Positions 34,497 to 47,028 of a DNA stretch of 64,000 nucleotides are shown here, piece after piece; the stretch's first letter is position 1; each line of letters begins with the position of its first letter. Under the pieces are notes generated by a model. It searched no databases, had not been told where the DNA came from, and worked only from the letters and a program-made list of their open reading frames with translations. The position numbers were made by a program, and so were the translations under genes. The stretch covers positions 1 to 64,000 of the forward strand of contig MU623456.1 of the NCBI GenBank assembly GCA_025201765.1. The letters run 5' to 3'. Origin of the DNA: Daldinia sp. FL1419 (lineage: Eukaryota; Ascomycota; Sordariomycetes; Xylariales; Hypoxylaceae).

Positions 34497-37370
34497 ATGG
34501 CTGAGCCACGATACCGGTATTCCGGTCGTAGGTCGCCTCAGTTTAACCCCGCGCGAGCATCGTTGCCTGTGAATGTTGGGTATAACCCTCATTACAGCGG
34601 GGATCTTCATACTGTTCAGACTGGTCGTTATGATGCCTCTGTTCCGAGAAGGACAACCGATCATAAAACACCTTCAAACCCAACTGCTACTATTACAACT
34701 TATAACGTTACTAAAGAGCCGGCGGCGCCACGGAGTTCTGGGTCGAATACATCCCGTCGTCGTTCGTCGACAGTAGACACCAATCCCGTGAAGCCCATCA
34801 TAGTTACAACCAATCATGCCAGTCGACCTCACGGCACTTCCTCTCATACGTCTTCTGCTGCGCGCACCACAAGTCCGTCGCGCGATCCTTATAGGTCAAG
34901 CGACGAGACCTATTACACGCAGCCTGCCTCTTCGATGCGTGGGCGAAGCCAAGCCCGCTATGGCCACGGTTACACCCAAAGCGCAACTTTAAGCAACGAA
35001 GAATTCTCCCGGTTAAGGGAACGAGTAGGCGACGATAGACTTCGGCCACCAACGCATGTCGCAACCGATTATTACCGTTCTTCGCTTCCTCATGCTAATT
35101 ATACCACTCCGTCGTTCGATTTAAACAATACCGCTGTCGTCGATTATGATAATGAAGGTTACGAATACACAAAGCCTAGCGACTTGGCAAGATACGATTT
35201 AGATCATGACCGCCAACCACCGCATAAACGACGAGAGAGTCTTGATCGTTCTTATCACCGACCTACCGTCAATGTAGTGAGTAATGACTTGGGACGATAC
35301 GATACTCGTGGTCGTGGACCGCCTCCCGCATCTTCCGCACTTGATCGATACAATAGAGTTGCAGCATCAGGAATCTATGATCGCCCTACTGTCACTATGC
35401 CTGCTTTGCCACCAGTACCTGCTGCGCCATCGGTCGATCCCGTACGTCGAATTGAAGCTCCGAGAGACCCATCTCCGGATCGCAAGGTAGTGGCTCGCCC
35501 ACGCCCGGTTTCTTTGTATCAGGATGCGCCGGCGCGTGTGTCGCATGCAGATGATCTTTATCGCTCTCACGATGATGAGCGCCTGCACCGCCGCAGAGAC
35601 CGTGACGATGGTTACCGTGACGACGATGTTACCGCACGTGGATTTGGAATCCGAACAAATACAAATACATTGGAACCAGAGCGCACGGATCGACCGGCAA
35701 GGTCAGTGGATCGGCGCGATTATGATGATCGGCGCCAGCGAAAAGACACAGCGGAACGTGAGCCTCGGCGTCGTTCCGACGAGTCGATCGACTACACTCG
35801 TAGCCACGATTCTCGGACGCCCACTGAGGACACCATAACCCGAGCAAACTCAGTCCGGACCTCGAAAGATAACGCCAGCCAAAAGAACGGCGTGGGTGGC
35901 CGAACTCGCGACAAGGTCGTTGCTGGCTTGGGTGTCGCTGCCGCCGCTGTAGGCCTTGCTTCTAGGGATACCACCAAGGATGAGGACCGAAAGGTTTCTC
36001 CACGACGACGGGATGCCGACGACGATCAAGACACCGGAAGCTCTCGAACTACGGACAGATATAAGCCCAAGGAGAAGGATGCAGACCGAAAGCCTGCACC
36101 CCGAGAAGAATCAGTTGCTGCCGACTCTCGACGGGAATCCCGGAGAGAGCAGGTCGACGCGGCGTCAAGCTCTAGAGAGCGCGAGCTTGAAAGGGAGCGT
36201 GTCCGCGAGCGAGCCATAGAGCGCGAACGGGAGAGGGAACAGCGCGAACACGAGAAAGAACGCGAACGAGAGTTAGAGCTACGAGAACGTGAAATCGAAC
36301 GAGAGCGAGAACGGGAAGAGCGCGAGCGCGAACGCGACAGCCGAGACGACAAAACCAGAGTTAACGGGTCAGCCGCAGTAGATTCCAAGGAAGACTCGCT
36401 TACTCCTGACGACTCCGCAGCGGCACCACGAAGGCGGCGCCGTAATTCTTCGAGTTTCGATCCCACAGATCCGGATGACCTACTGGACGTAAAAGCGGAA
36501 CTAGCCGCAAAAGAAGGTCAGGATAAGACAAAGGAGAAGCCATCCACTAAGGACTCCTCGTCGGACAAGGAGACGACTCGTTCCGCGTCCGTAGAACGCA
36601 CGTCGGCCGACTCGCATGAAGAGTCTCGTGGTCGCGACCCTACCACCGCAGAGAAGGAGAAGCAAGTCCGAGTCGTTTCGCCCCCGCGAGAGAAGTCCGA
36701 GCAGAAGCCCATTAAAGGTATTCTAAAGACGCCAAGCGCGAAGTTCCCGGAAGAGCAAAACCCCATCCGAGAAGGCGTCGCGCCGCACAAGGACGACAAG
36801 ACCAAGAAGGACGTCCCGCCAGGCGCTCGATGGACCAAGATCAACCGGAAGTTGATTAATCCCGCTGCTCTGGAGCTCGGCAAGGAGCGCTTCGAGGTCC
36901 GCGACGACTTCGTCATCGTTCTGCGTGTCTTGAGCAAGACGGAGATTCAGAAATACGCCACCGACACCGCCAAAATTAGAGGTATGTTTGAGAGCCAAGA
37001 CGGCTACACGCGCCGTCGTATTGCCCCTATCTCGAAGTAGCTCGCTAACCGGAGAACAGCGGACAAACGAAGAGAATTTGAGAAGCAATATGGTTCTGAC
37101 CGTAACTATGATTCACATCGCGAAGACCGCGATTACTCGGATGACGAGCGACGCCGTCGCCTTCGTCGCGACCCTCTCGAAGACGAGAACGAATACAGAA
37201 GATACCGCGACCGAGATGAGGACCGAGACCGCCACCGTCGGCTACACAGGCATAACTCGGATGACGACGACGACGCCCGAGGCCGTCGGGCTATCGAGTA
37301 CGACGTACCCACTAACGGCCGCCACGACGCTCGTCCTCACCGGCCTACCAAGGCAGATGACAGGCGTTAA
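34497..37370 (+). CDS. large Arg/Glu-rich protein with conserved fungal C-terminal domain (DUF8035-like)
   Basis: Two exons: 34497-36981 and 37060-37370, with a 78 bp intron GTATGT..ACAG and a CTAAC branch site (gctaacc) just upstream; 931 aa. The start is MAEPRYRYSG with ATAATGG context; an in-frame ATG at 34422 would add 25 residues but is less fungal-like. Most of the protein is disordered and rich in Arg, Ser, Asp and Tyr. A small Gly/Ala hydrophobic patch (VVAGLGVAAAAVGLA) lies near 480. Residues about 560-620 are alternating Glu-Arg blocks, predicted as a charged helix. The conserved part is PPGARWTKINRKLINPAALE followed by ERFEVRDDFVIVLRVLSKTE (about 774-820). I believe this corresponds to the domain called DUF8035, found only in filamentous fungi. 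The tail is again basic and acidic (DDERRRRLRRD). Function is unknown. Reading through the intron would give an early stop with an unrelated tail. Confidence 0.85.
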
Positions 37371-40300
37371 TTCAGCCTGCTAATCCTTTCTGCGACTACT
37401 ACTATATTTTTTTTTTTTTTTTTTTAAAAAAAAAAGAAAGATGTACATGATACACTACTACCCATTTACTACTCCATTCCATGTATACATCCGCCTACTC
37501 TCCGAAAGATTCTCGGATCTTACGAGACATAGACTCGAGCGCGCCAGGGCAATATATATACCTACCTCCTACCTACTTTTTGGAGGTTCCTATATACCTA
37601 CCTATGTATGTGTGTATATGAGAAAACAAAAGAAGAGAGGATATGACACGATACGATACGATATGACGATACCTGTAAAGCAAGACGATAACGTGTGGGA
37701 AGACGATGGAATTTCTTTCTTTCTTTTTCTTCTTCTTTTTGGCTATCTCACGTATATACGACTGATACGATACGAAACTTCCATGTATGCCGGTGTTGAT
37801 GAGCGAGCAAGCAAGCGAGCGTGTACGGAGCAAGGAGCAAGACTTACGGGAGGGGAAACGAGGATATTTACGGGCATTTCTTATTCTTTTCTAGAAACCC
37901 CTTTATGTACAGTCCGTCGTTTTGGTTGTTATTTTGTCGCCTTTTTTCTTCTTCTTCTTCTTCTTCTTCTTCCCCCCCTATCTTTCTGATGATCTTTCCA
38001 TTTGTCACGGCTTACTTACAATTATCACCGCCCAAAAAGTCCAGATACCCGCAGAAGAAGAGCTACGAGAGGGGAGTTGGCGAAGGAGAAACGAGAGCTC
38101 AGTTGGATGTGTGAAAGGAAAGGTCTTAGTTAGATATACCCCGTAGATTTGTTTCCCCTACCTACGTTTTCTTACTTTATACGATACGAATTACGTTGAC
38201 GAGTCTACTTAACGAGTCCCTAGTACAGTGCAATGTCTAAATAAAGTAAATACTTTGAGGGATACCTACGACTGGTAGTAGAGGAAGATAGGAGGCGAGT
38301 AAGTTATGCGCGGGGTGAGGCTTATGCGGCTAGTGAGCTGAGAAGCAGTCAGACACAGCCGACTATATTAACCATAATCTTGTCATTCATGTCTTGCTAC
38401 GTCGTCCCGGGTTACCCTACATCCACCGCTAAGCTTATTGGTTTACTCGTACTTGCGAGACGCATCTATCCGTGCGTCTCGCCGCCATCTTACCGCGCAC
38501 CGGCCCGTCTTGGTGGGTGGTGCAGGTCGGTATCCGCGCCACGTCTTTTCATTTCCCGATATATATACACTCAAGTATTGGGTACACGGACTAGTACAAC
38601 GCTGTCGTCGATACCCAAATCCTATTACTAGAGAAAGCTAATATATTTCTCCTTTCAATATGTGAGCTATCCATTCCGCTGCTATGACACCACTACTACG
38701 ACGACGATCACTCTTCGGTAATTAAATGAATAAAAAGAATAAAGACACGTGCCTAGCTTATAGCGCTAAGATTCCCCTGACTTATATGGATGACCGGGTA
38801 GGTACATAAATGACATGGCACTTAGTAGCTTGAGACCTGACCTTGGGGCACGGTTCTAAGACATAGCTGCCGTGGGGCCACCAGCCGGCCTCTCCCGGCC
38901 CGCAATGTCTTATAAATACGGGCCGCTCCTCATCTTACGTCGGTGTGAGAAAAACGGTTCGGGAATAATGAAAATTTCGCCGCTATGGGATGCTCACTAA
39001 GCAACTAGGCGGCGTGGGTTGGAACGGGGGGAAGGCAGTCAGATATCTTTTGGTTAGTAAGGTCACCACCCTGCGTGCCTGAGTACCTAGTGAGGAGAGA
39101 TAGATATCTATCATATGTGATAGGTAAACTTTCATAGACATGTTAGTCTCTCAAAAGATACCTACCTAAGGTATCTTGCTATTCACTTAGTATTTCTCGA
39201 AATTCCCCACGTATAATACGCTGATGGTTTTTAGTTAATCGTCTCCTACCGGGGGATCCCAAGCTCAAAGTAGATTATTCCCAAGTAACGATTGCCGGAG
39301 TTAGCTAAGATAGGATCAAAGCTTACTATAAACTAGATTCATAGACCAGAGAAGACGGCCACTGGGTGCTCCTGTCTCGGGAGAAACGAGGAACGGGTAA
39401 CTTGACTCAAACCGTGCGGCGAGTATATATTATAGACGTAGCGTTTCAACGTGCTCCTTGAACGCGCAACTGTGATTTAATACCTCTTATATGAGGTAGT
39501 TTAAGTAGAAGATAACATGCAAGTGAGATAGACGAGGTGCCTATAAAGATAAAACAAAGCTACTACTGATATAAAACTATAAATTTTTGTCACTGTCCTA
39601 TTTGATCAGACGTGATCCATGTAGAGGAACTCGACTATCGATGTCTTCGCCCATCATACATGGCTACCGAACCTCATACAGCCTCGTCCCTTTTCATGAT
39701 CCCCGACTAATGAACAGAAATAAACTAGTACTTGGTATCTCTCACGATATCCCCCTTTTTTTTCCGTCTACGTGAAAGTATTTATACCATGATCGTGTTT
39801 TCCTCCTTTTTCAGTTTCCCATTTTCCCGAGAATCACAGTAAATTAAACTAAAGCAGAAACAAACGCCTCAATCACGAGAATGTTTCCCGTGGATAAAAC
39901 CGAACGCAGACGTGGCTAATGCCAAATTGTACGTAAATACCAAGGCAGCTTAGCAACCCAACCAGGGGAAGCTGGCCCTGGTAAGGTAAAACTAAGAATA
40001 CCCTTCCGAAAAAAAAACCTATCATGGTAACGAAATGTGAAGTTTCCTACCATCAAGATGGGTCTGAAAATGGGAGAAATGAAACATCGAGGTCGAAAAT
40101 GATAGAATAGGAGCCTTTGGCGGGATAGAAAATGGGTCGCGTGGCGTCGTTGACTTGTTGTTTATTTTATCAAAGCGCAAATATAATACAAGCGCAATAC
40201 GCAATATGTGTTATGAAGCCATTATTTTTATGCGCCCGGTCGACGGATAGGATAAAGAGCCCCTTGGTGTACCACACGTTTAAGGAATAGTAGAGAAGCT

Positions 40301-40376
40301 CTGAACAAAGGACAAGTGGCGCAGATTTGTTGGATCATTGTCAACCACATGAGGCCAAAAGAAAGCAGGATTCAGA
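37371..40376. other. 3 kb convergent intergenic region
   Basis: A T19-A10 run at 37407-37435 lies 37 bp after the stop codon. A TTC tract follows at about 37945-37972 and low-complexity T/C sequence continues to 38000. The rest is unremarkable. It lies between two converging genes and contains both 3' UTRs. Open frames here (for example 37441-37989, 182 codons) are low complexity Tyr/Arg/Leu and not credible proteins. Confidence 0.55.
37407..37435 (+). repeat. T19-A10 homopolymer pair after the stop codon
   Basis: Nineteen T are followed directly by ten A. A transcript could fold this as a perfect U/A hairpin in the 3' UTR. It may instead be a simple homopolymer expansion. Confidence 0.9.
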
Positions 40377-43204
40377 CTAGGACTCGTCATCCCGTTTCTC
40401 ACCGCGACGCATTCGTTCGCCCCATCTTCGCTTGCCGACTCGAGTTTCGTAATGGGGGACCATGGTCTTCATATCCTGTGCCATGCCTTCGATCGCGGTG
40501 CAAGTCTTATTACGGTAACAATCAACTAGACAAGGTTAGTGATCTTTGAAGTATAACCCCCCACAAACTTAGATGCTGACTTACGTGCTCGCTGTAGGAA
40601 GACGGTCCTCCCCGCAAACACACGGCTATGCATCCACGCCATGCGATAAGCTAGATCATTTAGTCGTACTTCCTTTATACGCGTACCCCTTCTAATCCTC
40701 GGGATAGCAACTTCAGCCTCGTTCCCGTCAGACATCGGAGCCTTGACCATGACCCGTTCTCTAATGTTTCCCCTTCGGGCACGTCCACTTCGGCCGCCTT
40801 CGACTTCGACATTATCGTCGCTTAGGTCATCTTGGAAGAATTGACTGCCGGTGGCGCTCGGAGGCGGACTCTGCATTTCACGCGGGAAATAACTGCGCGG
40901 GAATACAGCCGAGCTTTTGCGAAACGAATCGGGGATCTCTTTAGGATTCACATCTTCGAGGGTAACACGTACGCGCAAACGAGAGTTGCGTTTGTTATCC
41001 TCAACTAATATAAATTTCCGTTTCTTAGCATCAGGAATGTCAGGAAATAGGCCTTCTGGGTTTTTATCATCATCTCTGCTCATGCGTCGAGCTACGATAG
41101 TATTGTGGTGAGAACCGCCTAGTCCATCATGGATCGGTGGCATAGAGGACCCCGAGACAGGATGGCTGGGATACTGCTGGGGATAGCTAGAAAAAACTTG
41201 AGCTGGACGAACGTCGTCCTGATTTCTAGATCCTGGTCCGGTAGGCGCTTGATGATGATGATGATGAGATCCATCCACATATTCTCCATCCCCTGTACAG
41301 AGATTCAAATTAGCGGACTGCACTAGGGTCTAGACGCTATATCGTGAATTAAGGCAGCAAAAAAATCGAATCGATGTGATATTTGCAATTTTGTGAAAGG
41401 GTTCCAATACAAAGACAGCGGCGTGAGGTTGTGATATGTGCGCTTGGTGTTTGTGCAGCGAGATGCAAAGCAGTGCCATGCCAACTTTTGCTATCAGACA
41501 GACGACTAGACCGTCTCGAAGCAGCAAGGACTACCAAGTGCATGGCAACTAGATAATGTACAGAATAGTGCCAGTCCCCCCAGTGCTCCAGAAGCGCCCG
41601 CGGCTTTAAGCCGTTATATAAACATGAAATGGCATCCAATCCAAAATAACCGAATAGGCACGAGGTATAATGATAAGAGGTATCACGTAATTGCACAATG
41701 ACAACGACAACAGCAACGGCGACAACAACAGCAACGCATGAATCACATCTGGTGAAACATACCGACTTCATCTCCTCCACCCTGAGCACCTCCTTCGTGA
41801 GCGTGGTGATGGTGCATCTGCGGACCCATGTTACTCATCCCAGGTTTCCCCATGGGCGTACCGCCACCAGGGCCAATGGCCCCAGGGGTTGACATCCCTG
41901 CCGGGCCACTAGGACCGGACATGTGTGTGGAGTGGGGAGTCTGAACCGCCTTGCGATTGTTCATCTTGGCCATCCGACGCACGCGTCGACTTCGCAACCG
42001 AGGATCCTGATTGCTATTCCGCCAGCTGTCAACAGCTCTCTGAATTAGTCCTCTCTTCCCGCGGAGACACGGATTAAGTTGGGCTAACGCCCAGCCGACA
42101 GTGTTGCATTCAGTCTCGTATTGTAACCGATTCCCTCTATATTGGTCTTTGGGACAACAAGCTCTAGGATAAACACAATTTTCCGTCTTGAACTCACTGC
42201 TGAGCTCGTCGGTATTTACTGACTCGACGTCACAGCGGATTGTGTATTCCATCTTTACCCTATCACGGGAATATTCGAAGGCAATCCATTGCACGCCATT
42301 GTTATCCTGTCTGACCACCAACGGGGTAGTGGCCGGAATTGGCCCCGGCGCTGCATTGTTATTAACACCAGGCGTCGATGACCCGGTAGGAGTTGATAAT
42401 TGTCCACCATTTTGAGTTGGCTGGGAAGTTCCCAAAGGACCAGGTGTGGGACGTTGTAGTTGCGAAGGCATCTGGGTTTCCATCTTAGTGTGCCGAGGAC
42501 TTCCCGTCATACCTGGTTGCGCGTGCTGGCTCGCATGCTGCGTCATCTGATGTTGAGGGCCGGCGTGAGACATCATCATATTCGGCTGCGAAGCCATGGG
42601 TTGATGTGGCTGTTGGGCGTGTTGTTGGTACGGAGAGGGTGCTTGCGGTGGCAGAGACGAATATTGAGGTTGTTGCGCGCCATAGTACATAGACTGAGGC
42701 TGGAGCTGCGACGTTGGCTGACCATAGAGACTTCGGTGCTGTTCATGACCTGACGGCGACGCGACAGAAGCTGGTGAATTCGATTGGGGCGTATGATACG
42801 ACATCGGGGGGTATGGTCTAGGCATTTGAGTTGCGGCCATCATATCGGATGTGTCTAATAATATGTGAGCCCAGGCATTGACTTGAAGCAGCGCGCACAA
42901 CGCGCGACGTGAACTTACCTGCGGATGTATATCCGCTTGTCGTGCCTGGAGTGCTGTAGGGGCTCTGATGAGCGTAGTAAGGCAATTCTTGCGCGTGCTG
43001 AGCACTCGGCGCGTGTCCAGTTTGCTGATAAGCTGGCTGGATCGAATGTGTCGACGAGTACGCGGATGGATGTTGCGACGGTTGTTGCGGCGCCTGGTGA
43101 TGCTGCTGGTGAACGATACTCGAGGGCCGAGGATGCTGTAGGTGCTGGGGAGGCGCCGGACCCTGCGAGTGGTGGGGATGATGCTGCATAGAGGAGACAA
43201 CCAT
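40377..43204 (-). CDS. probable nuclear regulator with conserved Cys-containing domain (DUF8032-like)
   Basis: Four exons: 43204-42919, 42854-41763, 41292-40585 and 40525-40377; introns are 64, 470 and 59 bp, all phases agree; 744 aa. Residues 1-280 are rich in Gln, His, Pro, Ser and Met, as in fungal activators. The conserved core (about 283-395) starts WIAFEYSRDRVKMEYTIRCD and continues ENCVYPRACCPKDQYRGNRL, CNTVGWALAQLNPCLRGKRG and AVDSWRNSNQDPRLRSRRVR. It has several Cys and a basic end, so it could bind metal and nucleic acid. I believe this is the fungal domain called DUF8032. A second conserved block follows at about 500-560 (KKRKFILVEDNKRNSRLRVR, then FPRSYFPREMQSP). The C-terminal exon gives LDCYRNKTCTAIEGMAQDMK and HYETRVGKRRWGERMRR. 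The first ATG (MVVSSMQHHPHHS) was chosen; Met6 is the alternative. The role is inferred as transcriptional; it is not proven. Confidence 0.87.
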
Positions 43205-45238
43205 TAGTCCTGAACTCTGGAGTGTCAAAGCCAAATAGTAACGACAACCATGAAAGAAAAAGAAAGTAGGACGCGTCGGCAATTTTTATTTTCTTGACAC
43301 TGTCAAGGTCCAAGGAACTTAAGCGTCTCCTAATGACGAGGTTTAACGGGTGAGGCTTGCTTAAGCGACGGGGGGAGGTATAGGTTATAAGACCAGGGGC
43401 CTAAGCATACTACCGTAAGAGATAAAGAATTGCAGTACCAGGAAATGACACCACCAGGTGCTTGCTCCTAAAAGGGAGGAGTGGATAGGAATCGGAAGCG
43501 GAACCCGAAAGTCTCAAAGTTCACCAACTAGGTTCTCCTTCAAGCCTATTTGGGACGCGACAAGAACAGCAATACTTCGAACACGTCGGGTATAGCTTAT
43601 GAAAAGATTGTATATGCCTTTGACAGGGAATAGACAAGAGAATAGAGAGCAATAACAGATTTTGAGATCGGAGCGAGGATTCCAAATGCGACGATGGCAG
43701 AGAGGCAGGGTCAACGATATTTGAGCTATGGTAAGGTGAGATCGCAAGGTATGAAAATATCGAGGTAAGGATACCTTTTGGTGGTCCCTCCCAAGGTGTA
43801 CTATGTTAAAACCGGAGACCCAGTGTATGGATGGGTCTTGTTATGTATCAATATGTACGTCCTTAGAAGCCTCTCATTCCGGGATAATTAACAGGAACGA
43901 TATGACTGCTTAGTTTGGTAGGGGAAGGACGTGCAATGCCTGCGGCAAAGCATGAAATGGTGAACGATGAGAAAATGGGAACTTGGAGATTTCGTGTTAG
44001 GGTGTGGACGGATCAAGATGTGGGACATCGCATGGAAGAAACGTGACAGGGGGCAGGGGGGACAGCTGCATTTTTAGATGAAGTGGCCAATGGCGGCATA
44101 GCCAAGCAGGCCAGCCTACCCAATGAGGTATTCTATGTCCGGGGCTAGCCAACGAGTACAGGGGGAGCGTCCTTCGCGAGCTTTCAGGGAGTAAGGCGGT
44201 GTGTACGGGGCGCGATCGAAGTACTCGATAATTGCGTGTAATTGCACTGATTGCAATGGGCGGATCAGAGTACCATCCACCGTCTACCTCTGTCTACCGT
44301 CCACGACGAAACTCGTTTCTGGCATTGAGATGACCCCTTGCTCGCAGACATGTTCGGACTAGTAGCATAACGAGCATGCTGAAATACTGGATGATCCTCA
44401 CATCGAAACTCTCCTAGCCGGTAAAGTCTCCAGTCACTTGACTACGAAACGTAACTCGGTGGCCAGTTTTTTTTTCTCGATCCTCTGCTGAATTCTGAAC
44501 TAAAGCCATAATGGTGTGGTGACAACAGCGAGTTTTGAGGGACATCCGCACTACCTATTGGAGAATTGTACCGGATCCACTTCGATGGCCAACATCCATT
44601 CTCTGTTAGGCTTGAACCCTCCATAATTGCGAAGTACCGTGTACTACTTCGGTCGAATATTATTTTCCCTTTTCTGTTTCTGCCCCGACGGTATGATAAT
44701 GCCCACCACACTAACCAGACTTGTCGTGCGTTGGAAGTACATACGTGGGAATTAAGCCGGAGGAAATCGACCCTACAGCACTAGGATATAGCGTCGAAGG
44801 AGAAAAAAAGATATTATGAAGGGACTTGGCTCCGTTGAACCCGCTGAACTTTTTTTTTCTAGGCCGTAGCTTAAAATGGAAAAGATTCTCTTTGGTGGCT
44901 CTAGCCCCTCCTAGAACCAGTTTTTTTTTCTTCCCTCGTCTTGTTTGGCACTTGCGCCATCAAACATTTGGGGCGCAGGAAAAAAAAATAAGAAATTTCA
45001 AGGTCCAGAGCTTTGATCAAAATGATGACAGTGTGATTGTCGTAACATACGGAGTAATGAAATGATGAATCGTGGATTAAGAGAATACTCCTTGGTCTCC
45101 CCGCATCCACTTGGACAGGGGGACCATCACGGGCACGTCAGCGTAATTGATAGGATTAGAGGCATCACCACCCTTGAAAAGCAGACTGGGGACGCTAAAG
45201 CAACCCGCACAAGCCTTGTTCCAGAAGATGGTACCTGG

Positions 45239-45958
45239 TCACTTGTGAAACAGGCATGCTCCCCTGTAATTCCCTGACTTCAAAGGCTGATCTAGGTAGC
45301 CTGGCATTGCAAGCCCCACGACCTTCTGGAAACGCAGGAACTGAATACAGACATCATGACCCATGTTTAAGCTTATACGCGTTGCAATAACGACGCGTCG
45401 TTCCAGCAAGCTTAACACGGGACGGCTTGGGTTGTGAGATTGTAGCATCTGCAGACGTCGTACAGCTGGGCTGGCTCGAGTCAACGGGTCAAGCCCAGGA
45501 GATCTACATTCGCGAAGTAGCACTTGCCCCAGAGCGCTGATACAGAGCCATGTTAAAAGCATACATGTAAATAAGATAAAACTCACCGAGTCTGGACGCT
45601 GTTCCTCCTTAAGGTATGAGCTTGGAACCTGTCGGTGTTGCCCCATTTTCATAATCATCATGAATGAAGTCTGACTCTCAGCGGATTTGTAAAAGTCTTT
45701 GTTGGTTTTACTATGTATCTCAATTAGCAAAGAAACAAACAATGGACCGAAGATGGCCTGGCCGTCTCCACATGGTTCAACTTGGTGCAATCCGTTGGGA
45801 AAAACATGGGAGAACAGGTGGATTAACAAAAGAGACCACACCATACATAGGAAAAATTCCCCGCATGCTGTACTAGAAGAGCCGGGATGGGTGTCGTGTT
45901 TCCCCCAGTGCGCGTACATCCAACTTTGGAAATAATTCCATTTAATAAAAATGAGCAT
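45239..45958 (-). CDS. long open frame, unidentified and doubtful
   Basis: 239 codons are uninterrupted on the minus strand, beginning MLIFIKWNYFQSWMYAHWGK. Hydrophobic stretches (LLLIHLFSHVF near 44-54 and FILFTCMLLTWLCISALGQV near 132-151) could be membrane segments. A frame this long is unusual by chance in this composition but not impossible in 64 kb. There is no family resemblance, no supporting exon and no typical start context. It may be an orphan gene, a non-coding transcript region or a chance frame. Confidence 0.2.
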   Translation of the reverse strand: MLIFIKWNYFQSWMYAHWGKHDTHPGSSSTACGEFFLCMVWSLLLIHLFSHVFPNGLHQVEPCGDGQAIFGPLFVSLLIEIHSKTNKDFYKSAESQTSFMMIMKMGQHRQVPSSYLKEEQRPDSVSFILFTCMLLTWLCISALGQVLLRECRSPGLDPLTRASPAVRRLQMLQSHNPSRPVLSLLERRVVIATRISLNMGHDVCIQFLRFQKVVGLAMPGYLDQPLKSGNYRGACLFHK

Positions 45959-46336
45959 ACTTACACTATATAGTAGTAATTATACCCGCTTAATGGCGAA
46001 GGACCGTTAAGTTATAGTGAATGTGAGAAGTAATAATGATCTGGGCAGGTAATTTTGCTGAAGGACGGGTGGCTGACCTCTTTTCTATCACAAGGTCAGT
46101 GACATATTATGGCCGATGTATAATGATGTGGATACAACATTGATTACCATCAACAAACATCGAGATTATAAATAGTAACAGGTATCGATAAGAAAAGATT
46201 CTATCGACTGGAGTAGCGAATGACAAATTCAAGTAAATCCTTCAGCTGAAGCTTGCCGAGAAATTAAGATGCGCGCGGGTGTAATGGTAAGGAGATATAT
46301 CATTCAAAGCGACGGACGAAGAAGCAACCAGTGCGT

Positions 46337-46378
46337 AAAAAATAAAAAAATAAAAATAAAAAAATAAAAATAAAAAAA
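46337..46378. repeat. A-rich tract with periodic T (AAAAATA)
   Basis: Runs of A are broken by single T at five- to eight-base intervals over about 42 bp. It is likely a nucleosome-excluding or replication-slippage tract. Confidence 0.85.
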
Positions 46379-46578
46379 TTTTCCATAACGATGACTACGG
46401 TGGTGAATGGAGTGTGAGTAGTGGGTAGTGGGGAAAACAGCAATCTTGATTCGGGGGAAAAAAATCAATAATCAATTATACACACCTCGGGCTAAGATAT
46501 AAGTGATAAGTAGAGAATGCCGAGAAAGTTTGGCCAAATAACTAGACGATTAAGTGGCAATATAATGTTGTAAAAGCC

Positions 46579-47028
46579 GTGTCATACCAATGCTGGACAA
46601 CCCAGAGCATTGGGTATTCGGTTCGCGGCTCTCGACAGAATCCCGCGTTTCCTCGTGGCGTTTCGTGTTTTGCAAGGTTGAACCTTTCCGCTGGTATCAG
46701 TGAGGTCAAATCGCGTGTCTTAGGCATGAGCTTCAGCTATGCCTGCCAAATCTTGCAGATAGCTGCGCGCATCAACTACGCAAGCGACGTAACTTTTCTG
46801 CAAGTTATCTGTCGTGGCCAGGCCCCGGGGTTAGATCTGTGCTGCCATATTAGTTCATGCATGCCAGCCTTGTCTAGTCAGATACCGTCAGGAGAAGTCA
46901 AGGAAACAAATGCATGGTTCCCCAAAGCGATTGGGGGGGACGACAAGGAATGGAGTTGTTGGAGGGGGTGTAAGGACAGGCCGCAGTTACTGGGGTTCGG
47001 CAAAATGGCAATTCCCATGCGGGAGTAA
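46579..47028 (+). CDS. open frame of 149 codons, unidentified and doubtful
   Basis: It begins MSYQCWTTQSIGYSV. It has eight cysteines but no signal peptide, so it does not fit a secreted effector. There is no domain and no neighbouring exon. It is probably a chance frame and is kept only because of its length. Confidence 0.12.
   Translation: MSYQCWTTQSIGYSVRGSRQNPAFPRGVSCFARLNLSAGISEVKSRVLGMSFSYACQILQIAARINYASDVTFLQVICRGQAPGLDLCCHISSCMPALSSQIPSGEVKETNAWFPKAIGGDDKEWSCWRGCKDRPQLLGFGKMAIPMRE

Noticed and set aside
36982..37040. Coding continuation GMFESQDGYTRRR past exon 1 of the Arg/Glu-rich gene
   Set aside because: It is intron read-through: GTATGT donor, CTAAC branch and ACAG acceptor join to a frame that continues the DKRREFEKQYGSD sequence.
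37441..37989. 182-codon frame after the Arg/Glu-rich gene
   Set aside because: The translation is Tyr/Arg/Leu low complexity, partly from a TTC tract; it lies in the 3' UTR and flank.
41349..41789. 146-codon minus-strand frame within the DUF8032-like gene
   Set aside because: It lies mostly in the 470 bp intron in a different frame, and its Val/Ala run comes from a CAACAACA-type repeat.
42918..43200. An open frame entering the DUF8032-like gene from upstream, starting at 43200
   Set aside because: It is the wrong frame of exon 1 read through the first intron. The correct N-terminus is the His/Gln/Pro-rich frame from 43204, joined by a 64 bp phase-matched intron.
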